Of a stretch of DNA of 64,000 nucleotides, positions 9,403 to 17,960 are shown piece after piece (within the stretch, counting starts at the first letter, position 1; every line of letters starts with the position of its first letter). Under the pieces are notes generated by a model. It searched no databases. It was given only the letters and a program-made list of their open reading frames with translations, and was not told the DNA's origin. The DNA comes from VXPQ01 sp964608315 (lineage in GTDB: Bacteria > Bacteroidota > Rhodothermia > Rhodothermales > VXPQ01). A program made the translations under genes and the position numbers. The stretch is from contig CAZSNF010000009.1 in NCBI GenBank assembly GCA_964608315.1, forward strand, positions 62,001 through 126,000, read 5' to 3'.

Positions 9403-10355
9403 GCGGGGTCCCGGGCGAGGGCCGCCACGATCGCGTCGATGTTCGCGCGCATCATGCCGAGATAGGCGCCCGCCTGCGAGTCGGGGTCTCCGAGGGCGTC
9501 GCCGTAGAGCGTTCCTCCGATGACTACTTCGAATCCGCGGGCCCGCACCGCTTCCTGCACGGCCTGTATGCCGCGGGGAGAAATGGAGGTTTCGACGAAC
9601 ATGGCCGGAATCCGGCGGTCGGCCACGAGGTCGGCCAGTTGCTGTACGTCCGCCGTCCCCGCCTCCGCAGCCGTACTGATCCCTTGCAGGCCATGCACTT
9701 CGAATCCGTACGCCCTGCCGAAATACCCGAAGGCGTCGTGCGACGTGACGATTACGCGGTGGTCCGCCGGGATGGCGGCGGCCTGTTCCCGGACGTACGC
9801 ATGGGTGCGATCCATCTCCGCAAGGTAGTCCTCAAGCCGTCGCCGGTAGGCTTCCGCATGGAGCGGGTCGGCTTGCGCCAGCGTTTCCTGTACGCGCCGG
9901 GCCGCCTTTTTCCACAGGGACACGTCGAACCAGACATGCGGGTCGTAGTTGCCCTGGAACAGCTCCGAATCGATCAGGTCTTCCCGGGCGACGCTTTCTT
10001 CCGCCACGGCGAATACGGGGACGCCGCGCCGCCGCATTTGCTCGAAAACATCGCCCATTTTGCCTTCCAGATGCAGCCCGTTGTACAGAATGACGTCGGC
10101 TTCGGAGAGGCGCGTAACATCGCCGGCGCTGGCTTTGTACAAGTGCGGGTCTACGCCCGGTCCCATGAGGCCGGTCGCCGATACGTGTTCGCCGCCTATC
10201 TGCGCGGCCAGATCCGTCAGGATGCTGGTGGTGGCCACCACGCTGAGCCGGTCCGAACGGGCCGCGTCGTCGCCGCGCGTTTGCCCGCATCCGGTCGTCA
10301 GGGCCGCCGCGCCTGCTGCAAGCAGGATGGACAAAAACAGGAAATACGATCGCAT
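9399..10355 (-). CDS. Metal ABC transporter substrate-binding lipoprotein (TroA/MntA family)
   Basis: Periplasmic binding protein (cluster A-1) that captures Mn2+, Zn2+ or Fe2+ for the importer. The ATG at 10355 gives a lipoprotein signal (MRSYFLFLSILLAAGAAALT then TGC), so the mature protein should be lipid-anchored at Cys. Metal ligands are visible: His in GPGVDPHLYKAS, His in NYDPHVWFDV, His or Glu in VTSHDAFGYFGRAYG, and Asp/Glu regions near TLYGDALGDPDS. There is no long His-rich loop of the ZnuA type, which favours manganese or iron over zinc. It is the first gene of the operon; repressor-like boxes lie about 115-145 bases upstream. Confidence 0.92.
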   Translation of the reverse strand: MRSYFLFLSILLAAGAAALTTGCGQTRGDDAARSDRLSVVATTSILTDLAAQIGGEHVSATGLMGPGVDPHLYKASAGDVTRLSEADVILYNGLHLEGKMGDVFEQMRRRGVPVFAVAEESVAREDLIDSELFQGNYDPHVWFDVSLWKKAARRVQETLAQADPLHAEAYRRRLEDYLAEMDRTHAYVREQAAAIPADHRVIVTSHDAFGYFGRAYGFEVHGLQGISTAAEAGTADVQQLADLVADRRIPAMFVETSISPRGIQAVQEAVRARGFEVVIGGTLYGDALGDPDSQAGAYLGMMRANIDAIVAALARDPA

Positions 10356-10470
10356 GGAGCGCGTCAGGGAAATAAAAAGGGTTGGGAAGAAGGACCGCTT
10401 GCGGGCCGAGCTGGAGTGGTCCAGATTGGTCCGAATCGGCCCGGCAAGGCCGAAAAAAGCCATAATACGA

Positions 10471-10498
10471 ACTAAATATAAGTTTAGTCAAGACTAAA
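10471..10498 (-). promoter_or_regulatory. Candidate metal-repressor operator, three ACTAAA-type half-sites
   Basis: TTTAGTC (10483-10489), AA, GACTAAA (10492-10498) is a perfect 16-bp inverted repeat. A third half-site ACTAAA (10471-10476) pairs with the same TTTAGT at 6-base spacing. DtxR/MntR-family repressors bind short TTAG..CTAA palindromes of this kind, and the site sits upstream of the metal importer operon. The identity of the repressor is inferred. Confidence 0.55.
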
Positions 10499-10536
10499 TT
10501 TCAAGGGGGCGCGCTATTTTGTATCATTATTTCATA

Positions 10537-10745
10537 TTAAGGATACTCTGATTAAATCTGCACAGTTCAGAGGCTGCGAGGGGTGCGCTGGCCCAGTGTG
10601 GAACGGGCCTGTGGTGCGCCTTTTCGCGAATACATAAGGGTGCGCAGACGATAGGCAGGCAGGGGTATTGGGGGCCCGATGTTTCGCTCAAAGGCGCAAC
10701 CGCAGGCCCCTCTGGACCGTTTTACCTTAATCAGAGTGTCCTTAA
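10537..10745. repeat. 209-bp MITE-like element with 19-bp terminal inverted repeats
   Basis: TTAAGGATACTCTGATTAA (10537-10555) and TTAATCAGAGTGTCCTTAA (10727-10745) are inverted repeats matching at 18 of 19 positions. The 171 bases between them hold no convincing gene. This looks like a non-autonomous transposable element or a repeat-derived structured RNA. The same terminal sequence recurs as a tight hairpin at 46551-46590. Confidence 0.6.
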
Positions 10746-10856
10746 ATTGCATACGCGGGGCGCGATATTCTCTCATGATTTCAAGAACACGGGGCGGATT
10801 CGGGGATTAAAAGGGAATTGTTTTTGCGTTCCGGCGACCCCGGTCGGTTCATCGCC

Positions 10857-12650
10857 ATGCCCAACGAGGATACTCAAGGTTTCGACGGCCGCCTGCTGCG
10901 CCGCATCGTGCGCTATCTGGCTCCCTACAAGTGGTGGGTGCTGACAGCGTTCGTGCTGACGGCAGGCGCTTCTTTTCTTGGGCCGCTGCGCCCCAGGCTG
11001 GTGCAGGAGGCCATCGACGGGTATATCGTGCCGGGCGATCTCGAAGGATTGCAGGGAATCATTCTGTTTCTGGTGGCCGCCCTGATCGGCGAAGGGGTCT
11101 TTTCGCTCCTGCAGGGCTATCTGACGCAATGGATCGGACAACATGCGATCTACGACCTGCGCACCGCGGTTTTTCGGCACATCCAGCGGCAGCCGCTCCG
11201 TTTTTTCGACCGTACCCCCGTCGGGCGGCTGATTACGCGGACTACGAGCGACGTGGAGGCGCTCAGCGACGTCTTGTCGGCGGGCCTGGTCGTCATTTTG
11301 GGCAACCTGTTCCGCATTGCCTTCATCCTGTACTTCATGTTTTCCCTGAACTGGGTGCTGGCGCTGGTCGTGCTGGGCGTGATGCCCGTCATGGCGTACG
11401 GGGTTTTTCTTTTTCGGAGCAAGGTGCGCGTACAGTACCGGGAAACCCGCAAGCAGGTGTCGCGGCTCAATTCGTTCCTGCAGGAGCATATTTCGGGAAT
11501 GCACATCGTGCAGGCGTTCAACCGGGAGCGGGAGGAGATGAAGCGGTTCAGCGGCATCAATCACGAGCACCGCGCCGCGCAGATCAAGACCATTTTCTAC
11601 TTTGCGCTTTTCTGGCCGATGGTGGACATCGTGGCGTCCACGGCGCTCGGCCTGGTCATCTGGTTCGGCGGCTTGCAGGCCATGGCCGGTACGCTCACCA
11701 TCGGGGTGCTCATTGCTTTTATCCAGTTTTCCCGGCAGTTTTTCGAACCCATTCGGAATCTTTCGGATCAGTACAACACGTTACAGAGCGCCATGGCGGG
11801 CGCCGAGCGCATTTTCGGGTTGCTGGACGAGGATCAGTCTCTCGCCGAGAAAACGACGCCCGCGCGGCTGGATCGCGCAGAGGGCCGCATCGAGTTTCGG
11901 AATGTGTGGTTCGCGTACGGGGGGGAAGAGGGCGGCGGCGCGGAGCCGGACTGGATTCTGCGCGACGTGTCGTTCTCGGTGGAGCCGGGACAGCAGGTGG
12001 CTATCGTCGGGGCGACGGGCGCCGGGAAGACGACGATCATCAATGCGCTCTTGCGATTCTACGACATTCAGCGCGGCGGCATTTTCATCGACGGGATCGA
12101 TATTCGGGACTTGCGCCTTGCCGAACTGCGCCGTCGCATCGGCCTGGTGCTGCAGGACGTATTTCTTTTTTCGGGCTCCATTTCCCGCAATCTGACGCTG
12201 GGCGATCCTGAAATCAGCGAGGCGGACATGCGCCGGGCCGCCGAACTGGTGGGCGCCGACGCGTTCATTCGCAAACTGCCCGACGGGTACGAACAGGACG
12301 TGCGCGAGCGGGGGGCTTCGCTTTCGCACGGGCAGCGGCAATTGCTTTCGTTCGTGCGCGTCCTGGCGTACGATCCCGAATTTCTTGTGCTGGACGAGGC
12401 TACGTCCAGCGTGGACACCGAAACCGAACGGCTCATCGAGCAGGCCCTGGAGAAGTTGATGGCGGGGCGCACGTCGCTCGTGGTTGCGCATCGTCTGTCC
12501 ACGATTCGGCATTCCGATCGCATTCTCGTCATGCACAAGGGCCGCATTCGGGAACAGGGCGCCCATCAGGAATTGCTTGCGATGGACGGTTTGTACCGGC
12601 GGCTGTACGAATTGCAGTACGCGGAGCAGGAGGGGCAGCAGGCCGCCTGA
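10857..12650 (+). CDS. ABC transporter, fused permease/ATPase (exporter type)
   Basis: A 597-residue half-transporter of the MsbA/YheI-type exporter family; as a homodimer or heterodimer it would export lipids, peptides or drugs across the inner membrane. The ATG at 10857 (MPNEDTQGFDGRLLRRIVRYLAPYKWW) is preferred over a TTG 39 bases upstream. Residues 1-320 are the six-helix membrane domain with the usual coupling-helix region (FFDRTPVGRLITRTTSDVEAL). The ATPase domain has Walker A VGATGAGKTTI (about 383-393), Q-loop LVLQDVFLFSGSI, a variant signature LSHGQRQL instead of LSGGQRQ, Walker B EFLVLDEATSSVD and the H-loop VAHRLSTI. A rho-independent terminator follows directly. Substrate unknown. 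Confidence 0.9.
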   Translation: MPNEDTQGFDGRLLRRIVRYLAPYKWWVLTAFVLTAGASFLGPLRPRLVQEAIDGYIVPGDLEGLQGIILFLVAALIGEGVFSLLQGYLTQWIGQHAIYDLRTAVFRHIQRQPLRFFDRTPVGRLITRTTSDVEALSDVLSAGLVVILGNLFRIAFILYFMFSLNWVLALVVLGVMPVMAYGVFLFRSKVRVQYRETRKQVSRLNSFLQEHISGMHIVQAFNREREEMKRFSGINHEHRAAQIKTIFYFALFWPMVDIVASTALGLVIWFGGLQAMAGTLTIGVLIAFIQFSRQFFEPIRNLSDQYNTLQSAMAGAERIFGLLDEDQSLAEKTTPARLDRAEGRIEFRNVWFAYGGEEGGGAEPDWILRDVSFSVEPGQQVAIVGATGAGKTTIINALLRFYDIQRGGIFIDGIDIRDLRLAELRRRIGLVLQDVFLFSGSISRNLTLGDPEISEADMRRAAELVGADAFIRKLPDGYEQDVRERGASLSHGQRQLLSFVRVLAYDPEFLVLDEATSSVDTETERLIEQALEKLMAGRTSLVVAHRLSTIRHSDRILVMHKGRIREQGAHQELLAMDGLYRRLYELQYAEQEGQQAA

Positions 12651-12658
12651 GCGCATAT

Positions 12659-12687
12659 TCGCCCCGTTCTTCGTTCGGGCGATTTTT
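12659..12687 (+). terminator. Rho-independent terminator after the ABC exporter
   Basis: TCGCCC (12659-12664) pairs with GGGCGA (12677-12682), extended by a bulged G-C pair, and is followed at once by TTTTT (12683-12687). It starts 8 bases after the exporter stop codon. Confidence 0.75.
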
Positions 12688-12725
12688 GCGCATTCATTCT
12701 GATATACATCATAATATTACCCGCC

Positions 12726-13058
12726 ATGACCGCCTATTACGAACCGCATCATCTGTCCCGCTTTGGAGATATAGGGAAGGGAAACAAGGAACTGGCCGAC
12801 CTTTTCTTCGCCTGGTACGGAAAGGTGTTCGAGGAGGGGGCGCTGACGGTGCGCGAAAAGGCGTTGATTGCGCTGGCCGTGGCGCACGCCGTACAGTGCC
12901 CCTATTGCATCGATGCCTACACGCAGGAGTGTCTTGGAAAGGGGGCGGACCTTGAGCAGATGACCGAGGCCGTGCATGTGGCGTCGGCCATTCGGGGCGG
13001 GGCTTCTCTGGCGCACGGGGTGCAAATGCTGGAGCAGGTCGAAGCGCAAACCATGTAA
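12726..13058 (+). CDS. Arsenosugar-biosynthesis-associated peroxidase-like protein (carboxymuconolactone decarboxylase fold)
   Basis: A 110-residue all-helical protein of the AhpD/carboxymuconolactone decarboxylase family. The active-site CxxC with its distal His is clear in HAVQCPYCIDAYTQE (about residues 55-69), so it can cycle a disulfide. The full sequence pattern (GDIGKGNKELADLFFAWYGKVFEEGALT read in parts) matches the subfamily that sits beside the arsenosugar radical SAM protein ArsS, and arsS indeed follows 78 bases downstream on the same strand. Its exact chemical role in that pathway is not established; redox support of ArsS is an inference. Confidence 0.85.
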   Translation: MTAYYEPHHLSRFGDIGKGNKELADLFFAWYGKVFEEGALTVREKALIALAVAHAVQCPYCIDAYTQECLGKGADLEQMTEAVHVASAIRGGASLAHGVQMLEQVEAQTM

Positions 13059-13136
13059 TTCTTAACCCTTTGAATCCCCTGCGTACGTTCGCGGTATCCC
13101 CGAATCTCTATTCGTTTCGCTGGCTGTTTCTCGCCC

Positions 13137-14282
13137 ATGGAAGCTCCTGTTGAATTCATTGCCCTAAAGCAATTCCCCAGTGGGGACGGCAGTTCGCTCG
13201 AACTCGAGGGGCCGCGGGTCACCACCAGTCTCCGCTACCGGCGCGAACCGCTTGCCCTCCCGGAGGAGCAGTTGCGCGCGCTCAATGCGGTTGAAATAGC
13301 GGCGGGTCCTTCCGGGACGGGGGATTTCTATACGGACCTGGCGGTTTCGGGGTGGGAGCGACTGGCGCCTGCGAGGCTGGACGTGTTTCAGATCAATGTG
13401 GGCAAACTGTGCAACATGACGTGTCGGCATTGCCATGTGGATTCGGGGCCGGACCGGACGGAGGAGAACATGGATCGGGAGACGGTGGACGCTTGTCTGC
13501 GGGCCATTGACTTGTCCGGCGCGCACACGGTCGATCTGACGGGCGGCGCCCCGGAACTGAATCCCCATTTCAAGTATCTCGTGGACGCTTGCGTTCGGCG
13601 GGGCAAGCATGTCATCGACCGGTGCAACCTGACCATTCTGACGACGCGCCGCTTCGCCGATTTGCCGGAATGGATGGCCGAGCGGGGGGTGGAGGTCGTG
13701 TGTTCGCTGCCGCATTACCGGCGATCGGGGACGGACGCGCAGCGGGGGGAGGGGACGTACGAACTGAGCATTGCGGCGATGCGGAAACTGAATGCGGCGG
13801 GGTACGGGCAGGGCGATCCCGAGCGGATATTGACGCTGGTTACGAATCCGGTCGGGGCGTTTCTTGCGGCGGGGCAGGCGTCGCTGGAAAGGGAATGGAA
13901 GGAGGCGCTGGCCCGCAATCACGGCATTGCGTTCGACCGCCTGATTGCGCTCAACAATATGCCGATGTCCCGGTATCTCGAATGGCTGGCGGACAGAGGG
14001 CTGGTCGAGGAATATATGCACCGGCTCGCGCAGGCCTTCAATCCGGCGGCTATTCCGGGGCTGATGTGCCGGAATACGTTGTCGGTGTCCTGGGACGGAT
14101 ACTTGTACGATTGCGATTTCAACCAGCAACTGGATATGCGGCTCGACCTGCCCGGCGGGCTGCGTCCCCATGTGCGGGATTTTGACCTGGAGGCGTGGCG
14201 GGGCCATGCGGTGCGGACGGCCCGGCATTGCTACGGCTGCACGGCGGGGGCCGGGAGTTCTTGTGGCGGGCAGGTGGTGTAA
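13137..14282 (+). CDS. arsS: Arsenosugar biosynthesis radical SAM protein ArsS
   Basis: A 381-residue radical S-adenosylmethionine enzyme. The 4Fe-4S motif CNMTCRHCH lies at about residues 92-100 (Cys-x3-Cys-x2-Cys), followed by the GGAPE SAM-binding motif (LTGGAPELNPHF). A Cys-rich C-terminal domain follows (GLMCRNTLSVSWDGYLYDCD, then HCYGCTAGAGSSCGGQ), typical of ArsS; some relatives are selenoproteins, but here the positions are normal Cys codons. In the known pathway ArsS alkylates arsenic during arsenosugar synthesis, together with ArsM methyltransferase, which is not in the window. The last 53 bases of this gene are repeated near 23.9 kb, suggesting that the 3' end serves as an integration site. 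Confidence 0.88.
   Translation: MEAPVEFIALKQFPSGDGSSLELEGPRVTTSLRYRREPLALPEEQLRALNAVEIAAGPSGTGDFYTDLAVSGWERLAPARLDVFQINVGKLCNMTCRHCHVDSGPDRTEENMDRETVDACLRAIDLSGAHTVDLTGGAPELNPHFKYLVDACVRRGKHVIDRCNLTILTTRRFADLPEWMAERGVEVVCSLPHYRRSGTDAQRGEGTYELSIAAMRKLNAAGYGQGDPERILTLVTNPVGAFLAAGQASLEREWKEALARNHGIAFDRLIALNNMPMSRYLEWLADRGLVEEYMHRLAQAFNPAAIPGLMCRNTLSVSWDGYLYDCDFNQQLDMRLDLPGGLRPHVRDFDLEAWRGHAVRTARHCYGCTAGAGSSCGGQVV
14229..14282 (+). repeat. Direct repeat, left copy (3' end of arsS; putative attachment site)
   Basis: Bases 14229-14281 match 23910-23962 at 50 of 53 positions. All three differences are silent at the protein level (TGC/TGT, GGG/GGC, TCT/TCG), and the stop changes from TAA to TAG. Gene-restoring repeats of this type are left when an element integrates into the 3' end of a gene. 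Confidence 0.7.
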
Positions 14283-14506
14283 TTTTTTTGGGTATGCACA
14301 TTTTCGATCACGGTACCTTGAAACATAGCGTGGTTCGGGCACGTATAAAGAAAGGATATGCTCGAACGTGACGGATTTTACGGTGGCGACATGGTGGGGG
14401 AGGCGTTCTCCGCAATACGCTCGTAGCCGAAAACAGACAGAAACATAGCCAACCTTTCCCGGAAATCCCCTTGGCGCGCGCTGGCAAAAAAGAGTCAGAA
14501 CTCGAC

Positions 14507-15298
14507 ATGAACTCATCGTCGTCCATAGCCTTCAGGAATCCGCCGATAAATGAAGTTGTGGTATCCACATACTTCAACCCGCCGCTGACCGATCTTCGGA
14601 GTGAACACATTGGCCTTTTTTGGGAAAAGATAAAACAGGATTTTCCTGTTGTGAGCCAACATCCCCCGGTAGGAATGAGTATAGATGTCTTTGGTGGCGA
14701 GCCCTTCCCAATGCCCAGATATTGGTTCCTTGCAAACGACGAAATCAATATCATCCAGATACAAAAAAATGCTTTTATGTTCAACTGGAGTCGTAAAGAT
14801 GAAAAATATCCAAGATTTCATAAAAATATTAAACCCACGTTCGATAAATACTATGGTCGCTTCAATGAATTTATCCGAACGGAAACCAATATATCAGACC
14901 TTGTTCTTGATCTATGCGAACTGACTTATATAAACACTATAGAACAGTGTGAGTACTGGACAGGTCCACAAGATACAGCGAAGGTCATTCCTTCCTTTGC
15001 AATGTTAAGTCCCGATATCGCTGCTTCCGAATTTTTGGGATTCAACACTAATTTTGGTTACAAGGTATCAAGTGATTTGCAGATCAACATTGGCATACGC
15101 AGTGGATTTAGATCCGAACAACAGAATATGCCGGTGCTGATATTCGAAATAAAAACCAGTGGACGTCTTGGTAAAATTGCAAAATCAGAAGCAGATGAAT
15201 GGTTTGAGCGGGCGCATGACGCCATTATTGAATGCTTTTTGAACATGACAAGTAAAAATATTCAAGATCGTTTTTGGGAACGGATAGAAGAGGTATAA
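14507..15298 (+). CDS. TIGR04255 family protein
   Basis: A 263-residue protein of the sporadically distributed TIGR04255 family, whose function is unknown but which often lies in mobile or defence regions. The diagnostic N-terminal motif is present (FRNPPINEVVVSTYFNPPL, about residues 9-27), followed by RYWFLANDEINIIQIQKNAFMFNW (read in parts) and the NWR-like strand. The ATG at 14507 begins MNSSSSIAFRNPPINE; a TTG 36 bases upstream is the alternative. Base composition is markedly AT-richer than the arsS region, pointing to transfer. It is the first gene of a three-gene operon with a 4-base gap to the next. Confidence 0.75.
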   Translation: MNSSSSIAFRNPPINEVVVSTYFNPPLTDLRSEHIGLFWEKIKQDFPVVSQHPPVGMSIDVFGGEPFPMPRYWFLANDEINIIQIQKNAFMFNWSRKDEKYPRFHKNIKPTFDKYYGRFNEFIRTETNISDLVLDLCELTYINTIEQCEYWTGPQDTAKVIPSFAMLSPDIAASEFLGFNTNFGYKVSSDLQINIGIRSGFRSEQQNMPVLIFEIKTSGRLGKIAKSEADEWFERAHDAIIECFLNMTSKNIQDRFWERIEEV

Positions 15299-15302
15299 TA
15301 CA

Positions 15303-15971
15303 ATGGCAGGAACACAAATAAATATGGAGTCATTCGGTGAATTTTCTCTGAAGCGCCAGCCTTCTATGTCGAAGGTAGACCTTGTTTTTATTTCCACTAT
15401 TGATCCAGATCAGGATACGGGTTCGTTGAATCCTTTTCCCCAACCATTTTTCCATGATATTGAAACATGCAAAAACATCGCTCTTCAAAAAAATAATACC
15501 ACAGCAGAATTATCTCAAAGTATTATTTCTGGTGATTATATAGCCATATTGGTTGATCTTGGCGATATATTAAAAACTGAAATTGATAACAAAAGAAAAA
15601 AGATTAAAGAAATACATTCGACATACTCGATTCGAATTGAAACATTGCGCAGTTATGCTGCATCTGAGGGTTTTGAGATAAATCGTTCATCCGAAACTGA
15701 TTTTTGGTCTTTTACAGAGTCTTCATTGTATATGCGAAAAGCGGGATTAATTGTTATGGATAATGGAAATATATGTGCCGTATGGCGGGATAATGATAAA
15801 AATTTTATTGATATTCAATTTCTCGGAAATCAATCTGCAGAATATGTTATTTTCAAACACCGCTCGACCGGAAAGGACATTTCCAGGGTGGCCGGCAGAG
15901 ATACCTTGGATGGGATCAAAGAACAAATTCGTGCTTTCGATTTTATTGAATGGATGGATGACAATGAATAA
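15303..15971 (+). CDS. Hypothetical protein, second gene of TIGR04255 operon
   Basis: A 222-residue protein that I do not recognise. It is AT-rich, predicted soluble, with a helical middle (GDILKTEIDNKRKKIKEIH) and a C-terminal half of alternating strands (AGLIVMDNGNICAVWRDNDK, FIDIQFLGNQSAEYVIF) that resembles a small beta domain. There is no signal peptide or membrane helix. It starts 4 bases after the TIGR04255 gene and overlaps the next gene by 14 bases, so the three are very likely made together. No catalytic motif is evident. Confidence 0.65.
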   Translation: MAGTQINMESFGEFSLKRQPSMSKVDLVFISTIDPDQDTGSLNPFPQPFFHDIETCKNIALQKNNTTAELSQSIISGDYIAILVDLGDILKTEIDNKRKKIKEIHSTYSIRIETLRSYAASEGFEINRSSETDFWSFTESSLYMRKAGLIVMDNGNICAVWRDNDKNFIDIQFLGNQSAEYVIFKHRSTGKDISRVAGRDTLDGIKEQIRAFDFIEWMDDNE

Positions 15972-16428
15972 TGTAGATGATAAAGAATTGCCCGATTTCG
16001 CTCATGTGGTTCGCTATGTGAAGCCCACCATGGTTTTTGAGGATGGGTCTGTGCATGCTTCTGCCTTCCGTTTACGATCTAACGATGCTGGTTTATCCGT
16101 TAATTGGCTCGAATGTTTTGGCAATTGTACCAAGTCACAACAACTAAATCAAGTGAGACGGTTGTCTCGATTGACCATGAGCAGGAACGGGCGTTTTGCA
16201 GAATTGAATGTCGGTGAAACAAAACAATATATCCGATATGAATGCAGAGATATGCGTTTTGCTCATGCACCCTTGGTTGCTACAGAGAAGTACGAAGCGG
16301 ATCCATCACATAGCGAAATACTGGGGCTACCGTCAGGAGATTCAGTGCAGGCCGCCCTTGTGAGTCAGTTGATAGCTGAATGCGTAAAAGCTGTTCATCC
16401 GGCGGTAACGGGAGGCGGTTCGGGTTGA
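15958..16428 (+). CDS. Hypothetical protein, third gene of TIGR04255 operon, 3' end fused into an IS remnant
   Basis: A protein of about 156 residues (MTMNNVDDKELPDFAHVVRY...). An ATG 6 bases downstream is an equally possible start. I do not recognise the family. It has a compact beta-rich pattern (VKPTMVFEDGSVHASAFRLR) and a conserved-looking Trp-Leu-Glu stretch (LSVNWLECFG). The last residues (GGGSG) are encoded by the terminal sequence of an IS3-family remnant, so the original C-terminus may have been clipped. It overlaps the preceding gene by 14 bases. Confidence 0.6.
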   Translation: MTMNNVDDKELPDFAHVVRYVKPTMVFEDGSVHASAFRLRSNDAGLSVNWLECFGNCTKSQQLNQVRRLSRLTMSRNGRFAELNVGETKQYIRYECRDMRFAHAPLVATEKYEADPSHSEILGLPSGDSVQAALVSQLIAECVKAVHPAVTGGGSG

Positions 16429-16650
16429 TGGGATGTCATTATTGGGGGTTTTGCGATGCGGGCTTGCGGCCTTGTTTTGATTCGCTCAACCCATATGAAG
16501 GCAGGGCATTCCATGTCCAGGCACACACGCGGAATCCACAGCCTCGCTAGGAGAAGAGATAGTTTTCCCGTTATTCGCGCTGACTGCGTACTGGCCGATC
16601 TCGTTACCTGCACGGTCACCTGTTTCGAAGTGCATCTGAACCGGGTATAG
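16417..16650 (+). mobile_element. IS3-family remnant (orfA side), decayed
   Basis: The block starts with the element's end sequence (GGTTCGGGTTGATGGGA) and continues with a broken orfA start: CCATATGAAGG, then a frame reading MSRHTRG, then a later piece reading CFEVHLNRV that matches RFEVHPDQI of the better-preserved copy at 62453-62746. Frames are broken and the rest of the element is missing. Confidence 0.6.
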
Positions 16651-16796
16651 GCTTGGATCTGCTACGTTATCGAAAAATATTCGCATAGGAAATTTGACAG
16701 CCAAGGCCCGATGTCTTACTTTATAGGCGTAAGGCACTGCTCAAGGCTACGTAATCCACATTATAAACGGTCTCGGAAGATCATCCTGATCGATAT

Positions 16797-17960
16797 ATGC
16801 CAGATCACAACCCAGTAAAATTCGTTTCGTCTCTTAGTGCCAAGCTTGCTACTCGGTCTAGGCACGTATGTACTTTCTTGGGTGCCGGGGTCGGGAAAGC
16901 CTGTGGTCTTCCAGATGTGGCAAAACTTCAGCAGCGTGTTCTGGAGGAATTGGAACCAAACGACCGTGCCGCATTCGAGCGCCAGCTAAGCAAGAACCAA
17001 AATCTTGAAGCGGCGCTGAGTCGTCTTCGGCGCATTTCGGCACTTATCTCCGGTGAAGAAAAAGTGGATGATCTGACAGCGCGGATGGCCGAAGGACTGG
17101 ATGCCGTTGTATGTCATGCAATCGTCAAGGCTCTGAACGTAGATGACGCGGATCCAACAGCTGCCTATTTTTTAGCCGCATGGGTAGAACGCGCAAACTA
17201 CCACTTACCTGTGGAACTGTTCACGGTAAACTATGACCTTTTGCTAGAGACTGCTCTTGAAAAAAGGTGTGTGCCCTATTTCGATGGTTTCGTTGGATCT
17301 CTGGAGGCCAGATTTCATACTGAACTGGTGGAGGGATTACCAGGACCGGTCGCTGAAGTGGTTCCTGCGTTTTTCGTCAGGCTTTGGAAACTACATGGCT
17401 CCGTAAACTGGGCTTGGAAGGAAGACCGGCAAATTGTGCGACTGGGTGGTCCGGTTCCTGAAGGTCTTGCGGCGGCCATTTATCCGTCTGATGCAAAGTA
17501 CGAGGAATCGCGGCGTGTCCCTTTTGTCGTACTTCAGGACCGATTGAGACGGGCGCTCTATCAGCCAGAGACGCTTATGCTGATCTCTGGATATTCGTTT
17601 GGTGACGACCATCTCAATGAGCAAATTTTCAATGCTGCAGCGCGACGCGAGCGTTCCGAGTTTATAGCCTTCTGCTTTTCGGAAATTCCGGATATATTGG
17701 CTGATCGTGCGCTGACCACCCCTAACATCCAAGTGGTTTCTGGTCGTGAGGCAATTATTGGCGGTGTCCGTGCGAATTGGGATAAACCGGACAATGCGCC
17801 ACTGGATATTTGGGAGGATGGACAGTTTGCATTGTGCGACTTTCGCAATCTTGCCATGTATTTGGCCCGGAGTACGACACTCGAACATGAGGGAGAAAGT
17901 ACTCTACAGAAGTTGCTCAAGGGGTTCCAAGAAGAGGCTGGCGAGAAAAATCATGACTGA
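16797..17960 (+). CDS. SIR2-family NAD+-consuming effector of a SIR2-HerA system
   Basis: A 387-residue Sir2-like protein. The NAD-binding pocket is visible: FLGAGVGKACGLP (about residues 27-39), LFTVNYDLLLE (about 141-151), the catalytic-His type KLHGSVNW (about 198-205) and GYSFGDDHLNE (about 262-272). Defence SIR2 proteins act as NAD+ glycohydrolases or nucleases when triggered by phage. The next gene encodes a HerA-type ATPase and overlaps this one by 8 bases. That pairing matches the known two-gene SIR2-HerA ('Nezha') anti-phage system, in which the two proteins form one large complex. The trigger here is unknown. Confidence 0.88.
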   Translation: MPDHNPVKFVSSLSAKLATRSRHVCTFLGAGVGKACGLPDVAKLQQRVLEELEPNDRAAFERQLSKNQNLEAALSRLRRISALISGEEKVDDLTARMAEGLDAVVCHAIVKALNVDDADPTAAYFLAAWVERANYHLPVELFTVNYDLLLETALEKRCVPYFDGFVGSLEARFHTELVEGLPGPVAEVVPAFFVRLWKLHGSVNWAWKEDRQIVRLGGPVPEGLAAAIYPSDAKYEESRRVPFVVLQDRLRRALYQPETLMLISGYSFGDDHLNEQIFNAAARRERSEFIAFCFSEIPDILADRALTTPNIQVVSGREAIIGGVRANWDKPDNAPLDIWEDGQFALCDFRNLAMYLARSTTLEHEGESTLQKLLKGFQEEAGEKNHD

